This document shows positions 19,083 to 28,652 of a DNA stretch of 64,000 nucleotides, one piece after another. This DNA is from Salinisphaera sp. Q1T1-3 (GTDB lineage: Bacteria; Pseudomonadota; Gammaproteobacteria; Nevskiales; Salinisphaeraceae): NCBI RefSeq assembly GCF_003602005.1, contig NZ_QZWD01000005.1, positions 62,001 to 126,000 on the forward strand, read 5' to 3'. Made by a program: the position numbers and the translations under genes. How positions within the stretch are numbered: the stretch's first letter is position 1; every line of letters starts with the position of its first letter. The notes under the pieces were generated by a model. It did no database searches, was not told the DNA's origin, and was given only the letters and a program-made list of their open reading frames with translations.

Positions 19083-21101
19083 ATGCGCTGGAATCACCCG
19101 ACCGACGAGGGGACTGCGCCAGCGAGCGCTGGCCCCGCTGGTATCGCCGATGTGCCGCTGATCGAGCGCGAGAGACTTTTCGGTAATCCGAGTCGTATAC
19201 AGGGTCGGCTAAGTCCTGATGGTCGTTGGCTGTCCTGGATAGCGCCAGCCAATGACGTGCTCAATCTGTGGGTGGCGCCGGCCGATCGACCGCATGACAC
19301 GCGCGTCTTGACTGACGGATGCGGGCGACCGATCCGTAGTTACTTTTGGTCGCCGGACAGCCGGCAATTGTTGTTCGTGAACGACCAGGACGGCGATGAG
19401 AACTTTCGTCTGTTCAGCGTTGATGTCGAAACGGCGACACAGCGTACGCTGACGCCGCAGGATGGCGTGCGTGTCCAGGTGCTTGGTGTCAGTCGGCACG
19501 TGCCGGATTACATTGTGATTGGTATCAACGATCGTGATCCACGGTGGCACGATGTTTATCGCTTGGATCTGGCTACCGGCGCATTGACGCGAGTAATGTA
19601 CAACGAGGGTTACGGCGGGTTTCTGGTGGATCGGGATCTTAAGATTCGGCTCGCCCAATGTCCGCGCGAGGACGGAGGACAGGATTTCTTTATCGTGCAG
19701 GACGGCGGCACGATCAGTGACGAGCCGTTCGCACGCATCAGCTTCGAGGACAGTGCCAATACCGGGCCGGTGGGTTTTACTCGCGACGGCAAAACGCTCT
19801 ACTGGATCGATAGCCGCGATCGCGATACGGCTGCGCTGGTTTCCCAAAGTCTCGACACCGGCGAAATACAGTCGATTGCGGCGTCGCCGAAGGCTGACAT
19901 CACCGGCGTGATGGCCGATCCGGACACGCACGCGATCCAGGCTTGGGCCGCGGATTATCTACGTACCGAGTGGCACGTCATCGATGCTGCCATCGGTGAC
20001 GATCTGACATTTCTGGAAATTCAGCTAGCCGGTGACGTGCATGTCACATCGCGAACCGACGACGATCGTCGTTGGGTGGTGGTCAACGATCCCGTGACCG
20101 CGCCGGTCCAGACACATCTCTATGATCGGGACGCGCGCACGCTTACGCCGCTTTTCGTCAGCCGTCCCGAGTTGGTCGGCGCGCCGCTGGCGGGCATGAC
20201 GCCGTTGGAGATCAAGGCCCGCGATGGGCTTACGCTAACCGCCTATCTCACGTTGCCCCGTGGCAGCGATGCCGACGGTTTCGTGACCCCGAACACGCCG
20301 CTACCGATGGTCTTGTTGGTGCACGGCGGCCCTTGGGTACGAGACGGTTACGGTAGTAACGGTTATCACCACTGGTTGGCGAATCGTGGTTACGCGGTGT
20401 TGTCGGTCAATTATCGGGGCTCGACCGGATTCGGTAAATCGTTTGTTGCGGCCGGCAATGGCGAGTGGGGCGCGGCCATGCACGACGACCTGATCGACGC
20501 CGTGAACTGGGCAGTAGCCGAAGGCGTCGCCGACGACGGGCGTGTCGCCATCATGGGGGCGTCCTACGGCGGCTACGCTTCACTTGCGGGACTGACGCTG
20601 ACGCCTGAAACGTTTGCCTGCGGCGTGGATATCGTCGGGCCGTCGAATCTCGCGACGTTGCTGGACAGTATCCCGCCTTATTGGGAAGCCGCCCGTCGCC
20701 AGATGTATCGTCGCATGGCCGATCCCGATACCGAGTCTGGTAGAGCTTGGCTTGCCGAGCGCTCGCCGCTGAGCTACGCGGATCGGATCGTACGACCCTT
20801 ACTGATCGGTCAGGGGGCCAACGATCCGCGTGTCAAACAGGCTGAAAGCGATCAGATCGTGACTGCAATCGCCGAAAAATCCATTCCCGTCACTTATGTC
20901 CTGTTCCCGGATGAAGGCCACGGTTTCGCGCGTCCAGCTAACAATATTGCCTTCAATGCGATCACCGAAACATTTCTTGCTGCCCATCTCGGCGGGCGAG
21001 CCGAGCCGTTCGGTGGGGCCTTGACGCCGTCAACCGTCACCGTCCCCCACGGCGCGAAATTCGCGCCGGGGCTGCAGGATGCGCTCTTAGCCAAGGGCTG
21101 A
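19083..21101 (+). CDS. S9-family (prolyl oligopeptidase-type) peptidase, cytoplasmic
   Basis: Serine peptidase of 672 aa. Residues about 30-380 form a beta-propeller with repeated SPDGR/SPDSRQ-like blades that restrict access to short peptides. Residues about 400-650 form the alpha/beta-hydrolase domain with nucleophile GASYGGYAS, Asp in GANDPRVKQAESDQ and His in DEGHGFARP. No signal peptide is seen, so it should act in the cytoplasm. AAGGAG lies about 5 bases before the ATG. It follows the racemase in the same direction after an AT-rich gap. I infer hydrolysis of an imported peptide. Lasso-peptide isopeptidases are S9 enzymes too, but they are exported and no lasso biosynthesis genes are present here. 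Confidence 0.9.
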   Translation: MRWNHPTDEGTAPASAGPAGIADVPLIERERLFGNPSRIQGRLSPDGRWLSWIAPANDVLNLWVAPADRPHDTRVLTDGCGRPIRSYFWSPDSRQLLFVNDQDGDENFRLFSVDVETATQRTLTPQDGVRVQVLGVSRHVPDYIVIGINDRDPRWHDVYRLDLATGALTRVMYNEGYGGFLVDRDLKIRLAQCPREDGGQDFFIVQDGGTISDEPFARISFEDSANTGPVGFTRDGKTLYWIDSRDRDTAALVSQSLDTGEIQSIAASPKADITGVMADPDTHAIQAWAADYLRTEWHVIDAAIGDDLTFLEIQLAGDVHVTSRTDDDRRWVVVNDPVTAPVQTHLYDRDARTLTPLFVSRPELVGAPLAGMTPLEIKARDGLTLTAYLTLPRGSDADGFVTPNTPLPMVLLVHGGPWVRDGYGSNGYHHWLANRGYAVLSVNYRGSTGFGKSFVAAGNGEWGAAMHDDLIDAVNWAVAEGVADDGRVAIMGASYGGYASLAGLTLTPETFACGVDIVGPSNLATLLDSIPPYWEAARRQMYRRMADPDTESGRAWLAERSPLSYADRIVRPLLIGQGANDPRVKQAESDQIVTAIAEKSIPVTYVLFPDEGHGFARPANNIAFNAITETFLAAHLGGRAEPFGGALTPSTVTVPHGAKFAPGLQDALLAKG

Positions 21102-21207
21102 CGTTGCGCCACGATTATTAATCGGGGATCAAAGCGGATGATCTTGTCAGTCGCCTTCAAGGACACAGTGGCCATTGCCTGCGGTCATCTCGACATGTTA
21201 CGCGTTT

Positions 21208-21376
21208 CTACGGCCTGTTAACGCTTCCCGCGTGCGCCGCGCCGGCGCTCATTTTTTGCAAGACAAGGCATCGGGCGCGTACGGCCGTCATTCTGACTTC
21301 GCGAACGACAACGCCGGATTGCGGAAAAATGACCGCCGGCGCGGCGGGTTGCGCACGAAGTGTTAACAGGCTCTAG
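21208..21376 (+). repeat. CTAG-bounded repeat (family B), complete
   Basis: The left end CTACGGCCTGTTAACGCTTC and right end GTGTTAACAGGCTCTAG are inverted copies over roughly 35-40 bases, including the GCGTGCGCCGCGCC / GGCGCGGCGGGTTGCGC inner arms. The element is about 169 bp with TA (CTAG-like) at both borders. The central part GCAAGACAAGGCATCGGGCG is nearly identical in the copy starting at 62491. It is too short to encode a transposase. Confidence 0.8.
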
Positions 21377-21610
21377 TTGCCCAATGGCCCATGGGGGGCA
21401 GCTGTTCGTCCGTATCGGTTCTCGATCAGCGCGATAGGCCGCCGGCTGTTTCTAACTGTCCTACTGATGCGCCCCAAAAGCGTGCTCTCATTTCGCTCGT
21501 CAGAACCCTCTAAAGCGCTACTGAGGGAAATCTCGAGAGCATGGTCAGCAAGAGTGAGTGAATGGGAGCCGAGCCAATGCGCAGCCCGACGCTGAGCAGC
21601 CCTCGTTGTT

Positions 21611-21793
21611 TTATTAACCCCGCATAAAAATAGATGATTTTTCGGGTTGATAACGCGCGTGTGCGACAGCACGCGCGCCACGGCCAACGGCCGTGAAGCC
21701 ATTGAAAATAAAAAGACGGACAAGTGTCGGCGTTTCTTTCGATGGCGTTGAAAGCAGCTGACGTCGTCAGCTGTTCTGGTGCCGGATTAATAG
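21611..21793 (+). repeat. Intact family A repeat, 183 bp
   Basis: Begins TTATTAACCCCGCATAAAAA and ends GGTGCCGGATTAATA, giving terminal inverted repeats TTATTAAYCCSGC. Inner landmarks are GATTTTTCGGGTTGATAACG, the palindromic GTGTGCGACAGCACGCGCGC, GAAGCCATTGAAAATAAAAA, and the inverted repeat CAGCTGACGTCGTCAGCTG. It is the same length as, and nearly identical to, the copy at 62741-62923, so both are probably recent. Confidence 0.85.
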
Positions 21794-21979
21794 TATTCGC
21801 AGGCGTCCAATTTGGTGCTCGCCGACTACCCGTTACTTCGGATTCGTTCGATGGCCGATGCGGCCCCGGACTCGATGGAAGTCACTCCAACGGTCAGCGA
21901 TTCCCATACGGGGTGGTCGGGCGAGATGCTGTGCTCGATTCTCTCCAAACATCAGTTTCTCCAGAAGTTCCGCTAAAAA

Positions 21980-22140
21980 TTGCGATTTCAGTGGTTGGCC
22001 GGGCTGTCGTTGGATGAAGCGGTCTGGGATGCCTTAGCGTTTGACCAAGAACCGCCAGCGGTTGACGGACGGCGCGGTGATCGATCGCCTGCTGAGGGCA
22101 GTCGTCGATCAGGCCCGCCAAAGCCGGTTATTGTTCGGAC
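21980..22140 (+). pseudogene. Transposase remnant (IS5/IS1182-like N-terminal part)
   Basis: Frame from 21980 reads LRFQWLAGLSLDEAVWDALA and, after a one-base shift near 22041, continues KNRQRLTDGAVIDRLLRAVV and DQARQSRLL. Joined, this matches the layout of the N-terminal DUF772-type segment of IS5/IS1182-class transposases (FRWFVGL...VWD...F.KNR.RL). No catalytic domain or ends remain. It is a dead fragment beside two repeats. Confidence 0.5.
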
Positions 22141-22145
22141 AGCGC

Positions 22146-22554
22146 CTCAATCGGACAAAAATAATCATGAGCCGACTCAGAAAGGGCGGCCTGCAAGGTT
22201 CACGTCATGATTTTGGCGCCATTCCGGCAACTCCATGAATCTCAACTCAATGATTTGTCGAATATTTTAAAAAAACAGAAGATTAGGTTTTTTTATAAAT
22301 TTAAATCGAATATTTTTTGGCATGGTTCTTGTTGGTTATATCAGGGCGCTGGAATTTTCGGTTTATTTCTTGGTTCCTTGATGCTTGGAATCGAAAGATG
22401 TATTCGATTCACATTGGCTTCCGGATAAATCCACGCCGTGAAAATCTACTAAAACTAATTCTTGGCATTGGAGTTGAAGACGAAGGAATTAATTCGCTTC
22501 GAAAATTTTCGTCTTTTATTACGACTGCAAGAATTCATTTGAAAGGGGTTGATA
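22146..22554. other. AT-rich leader region of the subtilase locus
   Basis: Strikingly AT-rich compared with the flanks and without a supported gene; short frames here lack ribosome-binding sites and family features. It probably holds the promoter of the subtilase operon, and the base composition suggests acquisition or silencing by an AT-binding protein. Confidence 0.4.
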
Positions 22555-24858
22555 GTGAGGAAAAGGTTTTGCTTTTGCGGAGTTTTTTTCGTAATGCCGA
22601 TTTTTCTTGCGGGCTGTAATGGTGATGGTGGGGGTGACGATAGCAGTAGCAGCTCAAATCAGGCGCCCACGGCTGAGCAGAAAGTTTATGTTCTGGACTC
22701 TGCCCGCGAATGGTCGCCGGTGACGGGGCAGGTTGGTTTTACCGATCCGGATGGTGACACGCTGACTTACGCGGTCCAGTTGGTGCAAGACGATGGTGCA
22801 GATGCGCCGGGCGAGGTCAGCATCGACTCGAAGACCGGCGAGTTTACCTATGTATCGTATGGCACGGCGCAAGCGGAATTTATTGTCACAGCGTCCGATG
22901 GGCAGCTCAGCGCGAGCACGCAAGTGGATGTCGAGTCGGTGGCCGGCGATCCGTATGCCGACCAGCAGTGGCAGCTTAGAAATACCGGCCAGACGGCTTT
23001 TGCACATCTCGACCGGGCGCTCGAAGGATATCGTGATTATTTGGTGGCCACGGGACAAATCAACGAGTCAGATCGAAACACGGTCACGTTTCCCGAGAGC
23101 GTGTCGATTCCGGATATAGACATGGACGTTTTCCCGGTTCAGGCCGAAGGGCTGACAGGCAAGAATTCGATTGTCGTTGTCGCGGATACGGGCCTCGAGA
23201 TCGATCATCCCGATCTGAAAGAGAATTTGCTGCCGCGCAAATCGCTGAATTTCTTGCAAAATGCGTATGATCCGACGGACCCTACCAACCGTATTGATCA
23301 AGATGGTGACCACGGAACGAGTGTCGCCGGTTTGATTGCAGCGGTTGGCTGGAACGGGATCGGTGGTCGCGGTGCGGCGCCGGAAGCGAGTCTTGTCGGC
23401 ATGAACTTTCTCAAGGCCCAGACGACGACTACCGAGATGCTTTCTCATGGTATGCCGGGCTCGAGTTTGACCCCGGATGACAACGTTGTTGCGTTCAATC
23501 GAAGTTATGGATTGACGGCGCCGATCTTTTACAACATCGATCCGATTGAAGAAACGATCATTTCCTATCCGGAATTATACCTGCGGAATGGGAAGGGCGC
23601 ACTCAACGTCAAGGCAAACGGCAATAGCTGGAGTGACGACGGTAACCAGACGCGTATTTGTACTGAAGAAGGCGTGGATCCGAACGCGTACGGCCTTTCC
23701 TGCACCGACGGAAATATGGATGGGGCTAATGCAAGCCCTTATAACCTGAGTGTGGCTGCGATCGATGCTGACGGTACTCGCGCAAGCTATTCTACCCCGG
23801 GCGCCAATCTGTTCATTTCTGCGCCTGCCGGGGAGTACGGTTTTCGCTATCCGGCCATGATCACGACCGATCAATCAACCTGTCTCAAAGGCTATAGCAG
23901 TTTCATTGCAGCCTCCAATCTGGGCAATTCGTTCAATTATCCGGACATAATGGCAGCGATCTTTCCGTTTAATGCGCCTTCGGTCAATGAATACAACCAG
24001 GGGTGTGACTACACCAACACGTTTAACGGTACGTCCGCGGCCACGCCGAACGTGGTCGGTGTGCTTGCATTGCTGGCCGAGGCCAAACCGGATCTGACTT
24101 GGCGCCAGATCAAATATATTCTTGCGCATACTGCCAGGAAAATAGATGACCGCGATCCGCCGGTCCAGCTGGATGTCGGTGGGACACAGTGGACCGCTTA
24201 TCCGGGCTGGATCGAGAACGCTGCCGGCCTGCACTTCAATCGCAAGTATGGTTTCGGGCTGATCGATGCGGCGGCCGCGGTGAAGATGGCGAAGGATGAT
24301 GCGCCCCATCTGGGCAAGATGACCAATACGGGATGGACGTCTGCACGAATTCCTGATCCGATCGATATTCCGGATAACAATGTGTCCGGTGCGTCAGCCC
24401 AGGTTACCGTCAAGCAGAATCTTGATATTGAATCCCTACAGGTTCGTTTGTCGGTCGGTAATCCTGAGATGCGCGACGCGATAACGTCGGCCACTAATGC
24501 AGAAGGGGTCAGTCAAGCGTCGACCGCCGGTATCGACCTCGCTATCGAGGTGACATCACCGTCGGGGACCAAAGCCATACTTCTGACGAGTAAACAGTCG
24601 GTCTATTTTCCACCTGCTGCAACCGGTCTGAGTGGGGCCGACGGCACAAATATCATGTTGAACCACGCGTTTCTGGCTAATGCATTCTACGGTGAACCTT
24701 CAGCGGGAACATGGACCGTGCATGTCCTGGATGCCTCTAACCAGAGCTACAGCCTTCAGAATGGCGGTGGGGTCGTCGGCGAGGATCCGCTTGTCTTGAA
24801 TAACAATACGGTGGATTCGACGCTGGATGCGGTCGCTATCCGGGTCATGGGCCACTGA
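22555..24858 (+). CDS. Lipoprotein subtilase (S8) with P domain, ASP/kexin-like
   Basis: Secreted serine protease of 767 aa anchored as a lipoprotein: signal peptide with lipobox LAGC at residue 21, then a Gly/Ser linker. Residues about 35-125 form a cadherin/VCBS-like domain (TDPDGDTLTY...TASDG). The S8 domain follows, with catalytic Asp211 (VADTGLEIDH), His253 (GDHGTSVAG), oxyanion Asn near 355 and Ser494 (NGTSAATPN). The C-terminus is a proprotein-convertase P domain (EVTSPSGT...AGTWTVHVLD). There is no I9 propeptide, matching Aeromonas ASP protease, which needs an external chaperone. GTG 22555 has GAAAGGGG 6 bases upstream. The chaperone-like gene follows after 33 bases. Confidence 0.88.
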   Translation: MRKRFCFCGVFFVMPIFLAGCNGDGGGDDSSSSSNQAPTAEQKVYVLDSAREWSPVTGQVGFTDPDGDTLTYAVQLVQDDGADAPGEVSIDSKTGEFTYVSYGTAQAEFIVTASDGQLSASTQVDVESVAGDPYADQQWQLRNTGQTAFAHLDRALEGYRDYLVATGQINESDRNTVTFPESVSIPDIDMDVFPVQAEGLTGKNSIVVVADTGLEIDHPDLKENLLPRKSLNFLQNAYDPTDPTNRIDQDGDHGTSVAGLIAAVGWNGIGGRGAAPEASLVGMNFLKAQTTTTEMLSHGMPGSSLTPDDNVVAFNRSYGLTAPIFYNIDPIEETIISYPELYLRNGKGALNVKANGNSWSDDGNQTRICTEEGVDPNAYGLSCTDGNMDGANASPYNLSVAAIDADGTRASYSTPGANLFISAPAGEYGFRYPAMITTDQSTCLKGYSSFIAASNLGNSFNYPDIMAAIFPFNAPSVNEYNQGCDYTNTFNGTSAATPNVVGVLALLAEAKPDLTWRQIKYILAHTARKIDDRDPPVQLDVGGTQWTAYPGWIENAAGLHFNRKYGFGLIDAAAAVKMAKDDAPHLGKMTNTGWTSARIPDPIDIPDNNVSGASAQVTVKQNLDIESLQVRLSVGNPEMRDAITSATNAEGVSQASTAGIDLAIEVTSPSGTKAILLTSKQSVYFPPAATGLSGADGTNIMLNHAFLANAFYGEPSAGTWTVHVLDASNQSYSLQNGGGVVGEDPLVLNNNTVDSTLDAVAIRVMGH

Positions 24859-24891
24859 TTGAATTTTTAAAAATATTAAGAGGATCTATCA

Positions 24892-25482
24892 ATGAAAAAT
24901 CTTCTGCTCTGTGCGACCGCACTTGCCAGCTTCGGTGTCTTCACTTCGGCCGTGGCCGATCCGGCTCAGTCGCTGTCGAAAAAGCTCGACCAGGTACATT
25001 CCGGATCGGTGTCGAGACATGCCGCTACGATGGACCAGTCGACGAATACTTTCGGTGTTTACAAGCTTTTACCGAATGTAGAACTCAAGCCAGCCAATCA
25101 GGTGCAGCCCACTGATCGAATCGGGGAGCTTGGGGACATGGCCGCGGTTCAAAAAGATGCAGACGAGGGCGATTTGCACGCAAATGAAGACACGCCCGCT
25201 GCGAACAGCGTTGTCATGGGTTCGGTACTGCGCAATCAGATCACCGGCGAGCTTGCGGAAGCGACTGGTTCGGTCGTGGTGCTTATTGAAAAAGGCGATA
25301 TCGACGAAATCGCCGAGCGCGAGGGACTTTCGATCGAGCGTCGTGTCCCGGAAATCAATTTGTACGTGCTCAAGGCGCGCAAGGACCAGAATCTGCTCGA
25401 TGTGCGCCATAGCCTCCTTCAACAGGAGGGTGTCAAGGCTGCAAGAATTGATGTCCTTGATCAAGCAAAGAAGCCGATGTGA
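24892..25482 (+). CDS. Putative external chaperone/inhibitor of the upstream subtilase (ORF2-like)
   Basis: Exported protein of 196 aa with a clear signal peptide (cleavage after ASFGVFTSAVA). Residues about 25-110 are polar and probably extended. The C-terminal 80 residues alternate strand and helix (SVVVLIEKGDIDEIAEREGL, NLYVLKARKDQNLLDVRHSL, GVKAARIDVLD), resembling an I9-propeptide ferredoxin-like fold. In Aeromonas sobria the gene directly after the ASP protease encodes ORF2, a separate folding chaperone and inhibitor; position, size and partner match here. AAGAGGA lies 7 bases before the ATG. Homology to ORF2 itself is inferred from context, not verified. Confidence 0.65.
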   Translation: MKNLLLCATALASFGVFTSAVADPAQSLSKKLDQVHSGSVSRHAATMDQSTNTFGVYKLLPNVELKPANQVQPTDRIGELGDMAAVQKDADEGDLHANEDTPAANSVVMGSVLRNQITGELAEATGSVVVLIEKGDIDEIAEREGLSIERRVPEINLYVLKARKDQNLLDVRHSLLQQEGVKAARIDVLDQAKKPM

Positions 25483-25860
25483 TGTGCGGGCCCGGTGCGC
25501 GACACCGGTCAGGGAGAGCCTGGCGGTTTTACATATCCGGGCCGCCCGCTATTTAAACTATCGAGTGTTGGCGTAGGTCGGTGACGAACCAACAAGTTCC
25601 ATCTGCCTGCCACTGCGAGTCATCGCATAATCCGGACGACGGTAGGCGCATACATGGTCGCGTGGTTCGCTCAATCCTTTCGGGTGACGTCGGACGCGGT
25701 CCGGCGTCGACCCGTTGAGCAAATTCGCGGTTGGGGGGCGGAGCGCGATCGGCAAAGAGCGCAAGACTTGCGGTCCCCAAATAAGGGATGCCCACGGGGC
25801 CGATGCAGGGATGACCGGTCCACGCTCGATTTCCAGATATTGGGGTTTGGGAATTTTCAA
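25483..25860. other. Gap between chaperone gene and second subtilase
   Basis: 378 bases. In-frame codons upstream of 25861 are open but have neither lipoprotein signal nor family similarity, and the lipoprotein signal starts at 25861. No clear Shine-Dalgarno or terminator is seen. The second subtilase may have its own promoter here. Confidence 0.4.
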
Positions 25861-28203
25861 ATGAAGAAATTGACTCAAGAAAGAAAAGGGCGCCGGGGAT
25901 ATGCGCCGATGTGCCTTATCGCATTATTGTGTTTATCCGGCTGCAATGATGGCGGTGATGGTCAAGGGGGCGGCTCCGGTGCTGCGGATAACAGCGCGCC
26001 GACGGCGGGGGCTTCGAAAGTGACCATCACCGATGCAAGGGAATGGCAGCCAAGTACGGGAGAGGCGGATTTCTCCGATCCGGATGGCGATGCGTTGACG
26101 TACTCTGCTTTGCTGGTAACCAACGATGGATCGCAGCCGTCGGGCAGGCTGACGATCGACGAGCACACCGGAAAGTTCACTTATATTCCTTACGATGACT
26201 CGCCCGCGACTTTCTACGTCACGGCATCCGATGGTAACGCGAGTGCACGTGTTGAAGTGGATATCACTTCGGTCGTTGGCGATCCGTTGCTCGCGCAGGA
26301 GTGGTATCTGCGCAATACCGGTCAGTTGGCCTATTCGCAGACAGACGCGGCGTTAGAGAGTTACCGTGATTATCTGGTCGAAACGGGCCAGATAGAAAGA
26401 GAAGACGCCGGTTCGATTCATTATCCGGAGAACGTTTCGGTACCGGGGATCGATGCCAACGTGTTTCCGGTTCAGAGTGCGGGGATTACTGGTCAGAATG
26501 CATTGGTCGTGGTGCCGGACTATTCGGGGATGGAAATCGCGCACGAAGATCTGGAAGCCAATGTCGCGCCCGGACTTTCGATGAATTTTATGGTCAGCGT
26601 ACTGGATCCGAGCGACCCGACCAATCCGGCAATCAGGACCGGGTCGCGTGGGACGAGCGTCGCCAGTGTGATCGCCGGGACAGGATGGAACGGCATCGGT
26701 GGTCGTGGCGTTGCACCCGACGCGAAACTGATCGGTATCAATACTTACAACGATACGATTATTTCTCGCTCTATTGCCATTGCCCGGCAAATGGCGGCGA
26801 ACGGTGTTTCGGGCACCAGATTCACGACGCAGGATAATATCGTCGCCTTCGATCATGCGGAGTCACTGCGCACGGCTGCACTTTATGCAGGTGATAGCGA
26901 CAGCGCGAAAATCGCGGAATCCATCAACGAGTACGCGCCGACTCATATGCGCAACGGCAAAGGCGCCTTGCATATTGCCGCGAACGGCGATTATTGGCGT
27001 ACAACCGGGTTTTCAAGGCTTTGTCAGATCGCGAGTATCAATGAGACAGGGTTCGGGTGTGTGAATTCGAACATGGACCCGAACATCGTCTCGCCGTACG
27101 TACTATCGGTATCGGCTGTGAATGCGGCGGGCGTCAAGGCGAGTTCTTCTTCGGGCGGATCTAATATCTTTCTCGCAGCGCCGGGAGGGGAAGACGGCTT
27201 CGAACAACCAGGGATCATTGCCGCCGATCAGACGACATGTCTCGCCGGTTACAGCTCGTTCCCCGGCCTTCAAGCGTATGGAATGACAAATGCCGGTTAC
27301 GGCAGTGCAACGGAAGGAATTTTTCCTTTCGATGCGCCGCAGCTGATGTCATTGCTTAATACCAACTGTAAATATACCAGCAGGTTTTCGGGCACGGCGC
27401 CGGCGAGCGCGATCGTCAGCGGTGTCGTCGCTCTGATTGCATCGGCCAATCCGGGGCTCAATTGGCGACAGATTCGCGATATTCTGGCCCATACGGCTCG
27501 GCCGATCGATAGACAGGATGAGCCGGTATCATTGAGGACAGGTCGCGGGTCGTGGTTGGCCTATCCGGGCTGGGTTCAGAACGCGGCTGGGCTGTCGTTC
27601 TCGAACAGGTATGGGTTTGGTCTTGTCGATGCCGCAGCGGCCGTGGACGAAGCCCAACATAATCCGCCACAACTCGGTCCGATGGTCGATACCGACTGGA
27701 TCAGCGGCGATATCGATCAGCCGATCGATATTCCCGATAACGATGCAGCCGGTATCACGCGCTATATCGATGTGCCCGACGACGTAACCATCGAGTCGAT
27801 GATGCTGCGTGTCACGATCTCTAATCCGGATATCCTTGCCGCCTACGAAAACGGTGTGGAGCGGGATTCGACTGCGGGTATGAATATCGGCATTGCTGTC
27901 ACATCCCCGTCCGGAACGCGCGCTGTCTTGCTGCCCGGAATGCAGAGCATATTTGCGCGCGCATGGAATGCACCGCGGGATAAGGGGTATATTGCGTATC
28001 AGACAAAATTCCTAGCCAACAGCTTTTACGGCGAGTCGGCGGGTGGGCGATGGAAAATTCAAATCGTCGATGCGAGTGGCAGGAGTTACGTATCGGATAA
28101 TGGCGGCGGTTATTTCAACGTGGAAAGTGGTCCGGTATATCTGGACAACAATAAAACCAATTCGGAACTCGGCGACTTGGCGCTACGTATTGTAGGGCAT
28201 TGA
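25861..28203 (+). CDS. Catalytically inactive subtilase paralogue (pseudoprotease) lipoprotein
   Basis: Paralogue of the protease at 22555 with the same architecture, 780 aa: lipobox LSGC at residue 28, Gly/Ser linker, cadherin-like domain, S8-fold domain and C-terminal P domain. The Asp region is kept with one inserted residue (VVVPDYSGMEIAHED, Asp220). The catalytic His is Arg263 (GSRGTSVAS where the active enzyme has GDHGTSVAG). The catalytic Ser is Ala513 (SGTAPASA in place of NGTSAATP). The frame is intact over the whole length, so it appears to be under selection. I infer a binding or regulatory role, for example competing for the chaperone or a substrate. Confidence 0.85.
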   Translation: MKKLTQERKGRRGYAPMCLIALLCLSGCNDGGDGQGGGSGAADNSAPTAGASKVTITDAREWQPSTGEADFSDPDGDALTYSALLVTNDGSQPSGRLTIDEHTGKFTYIPYDDSPATFYVTASDGNASARVEVDITSVVGDPLLAQEWYLRNTGQLAYSQTDAALESYRDYLVETGQIEREDAGSIHYPENVSVPGIDANVFPVQSAGITGQNALVVVPDYSGMEIAHEDLEANVAPGLSMNFMVSVLDPSDPTNPAIRTGSRGTSVASVIAGTGWNGIGGRGVAPDAKLIGINTYNDTIISRSIAIARQMAANGVSGTRFTTQDNIVAFDHAESLRTAALYAGDSDSAKIAESINEYAPTHMRNGKGALHIAANGDYWRTTGFSRLCQIASINETGFGCVNSNMDPNIVSPYVLSVSAVNAAGVKASSSSGGSNIFLAAPGGEDGFEQPGIIAADQTTCLAGYSSFPGLQAYGMTNAGYGSATEGIFPFDAPQLMSLLNTNCKYTSRFSGTAPASAIVSGVVALIASANPGLNWRQIRDILAHTARPIDRQDEPVSLRTGRGSWLAYPGWVQNAAGLSFSNRYGFGLVDAAAAVDEAQHNPPQLGPMVDTDWISGDIDQPIDIPDNDAAGITRYIDVPDDVTIESMMLRVTISNPDILAAYENGVERDSTAGMNIGIAVTSPSGTRAVLLPGMQSIFARAWNAPRDKGYIAYQTKFLANSFYGESAGGRWKIQIVDASGRSYVSDNGGGYFNVESGPVYLDNNKTNSELGDLALRIVGH

Positions 28204-28652
28204 TAAAAAGATCTTGTTTGAGGCCGACTTCTCGGCCGCTAAACGCAGCGACGCGCTGTTTCTCCCTGGCGCGGATGATTCCCGCGCCGGGGGGGGGGCT
28301 TGTCGCACCGTGCTGGCCTTGGAGGTTCGTCGCGCTTCGCAGCTGAGATCGATGATCGGTGTACTTCAAGGATCGAGCAGCGAATGCCCGGCTTGGAATA
28401 AAAAGCGCCTAAATAGACAATTTTTCGGTTCGATAAAGACGTGCGAAAATACGCGCTTGCGGCGAAAAGAAGCCACGTTGCCATGTTAAATCAACGACGG
28501 ACAGATGCTGCCGCGCTTTTCTATGACATTTAACGTGTGAAATTTAATCTTTCTGCTTTTGAGTTGATAATATGGCCAAAATTGGGTCATCTGCTGGGTT
28601 TTCGCCGTGTGTGGTTGATGGCCGGGCTGTTATCTGCACGTGATGACGCAGC
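28204..28652. other. Non-coding gap with degenerate family A repeat and a G10 tract
   Basis: A small hairpin (GGCCGACTTCTCGGCC, 28222-28237) follows the pseudoprotease gene. A run of ten G lies at about 28289-28298. Bases about 28405-28585 (CCTAAATAGACAATTTTTCGG, then ACGTGCGAAAATACGCGC) follow the family A block order weakly. No gene is supported. Confidence 0.45.

Noticed and set aside
15363-21101. Lasso-peptide cluster suggested by an S9 peptidase next to a TonB receptor and ECF sigma factor
   Set aside because: No lasso B (transglutaminase-like) or C (asparagine-synthetase-like) gene and no precursor were found in the window, and the S9 enzyme lacks the export signal of known lasso isopeptidases.
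22207-22619. Short plus-strand frames ahead of the first subtilase
   Set aside because: They overlap the AT-rich leader and the protease start, with no Shine-Dalgarno and no family similarity.
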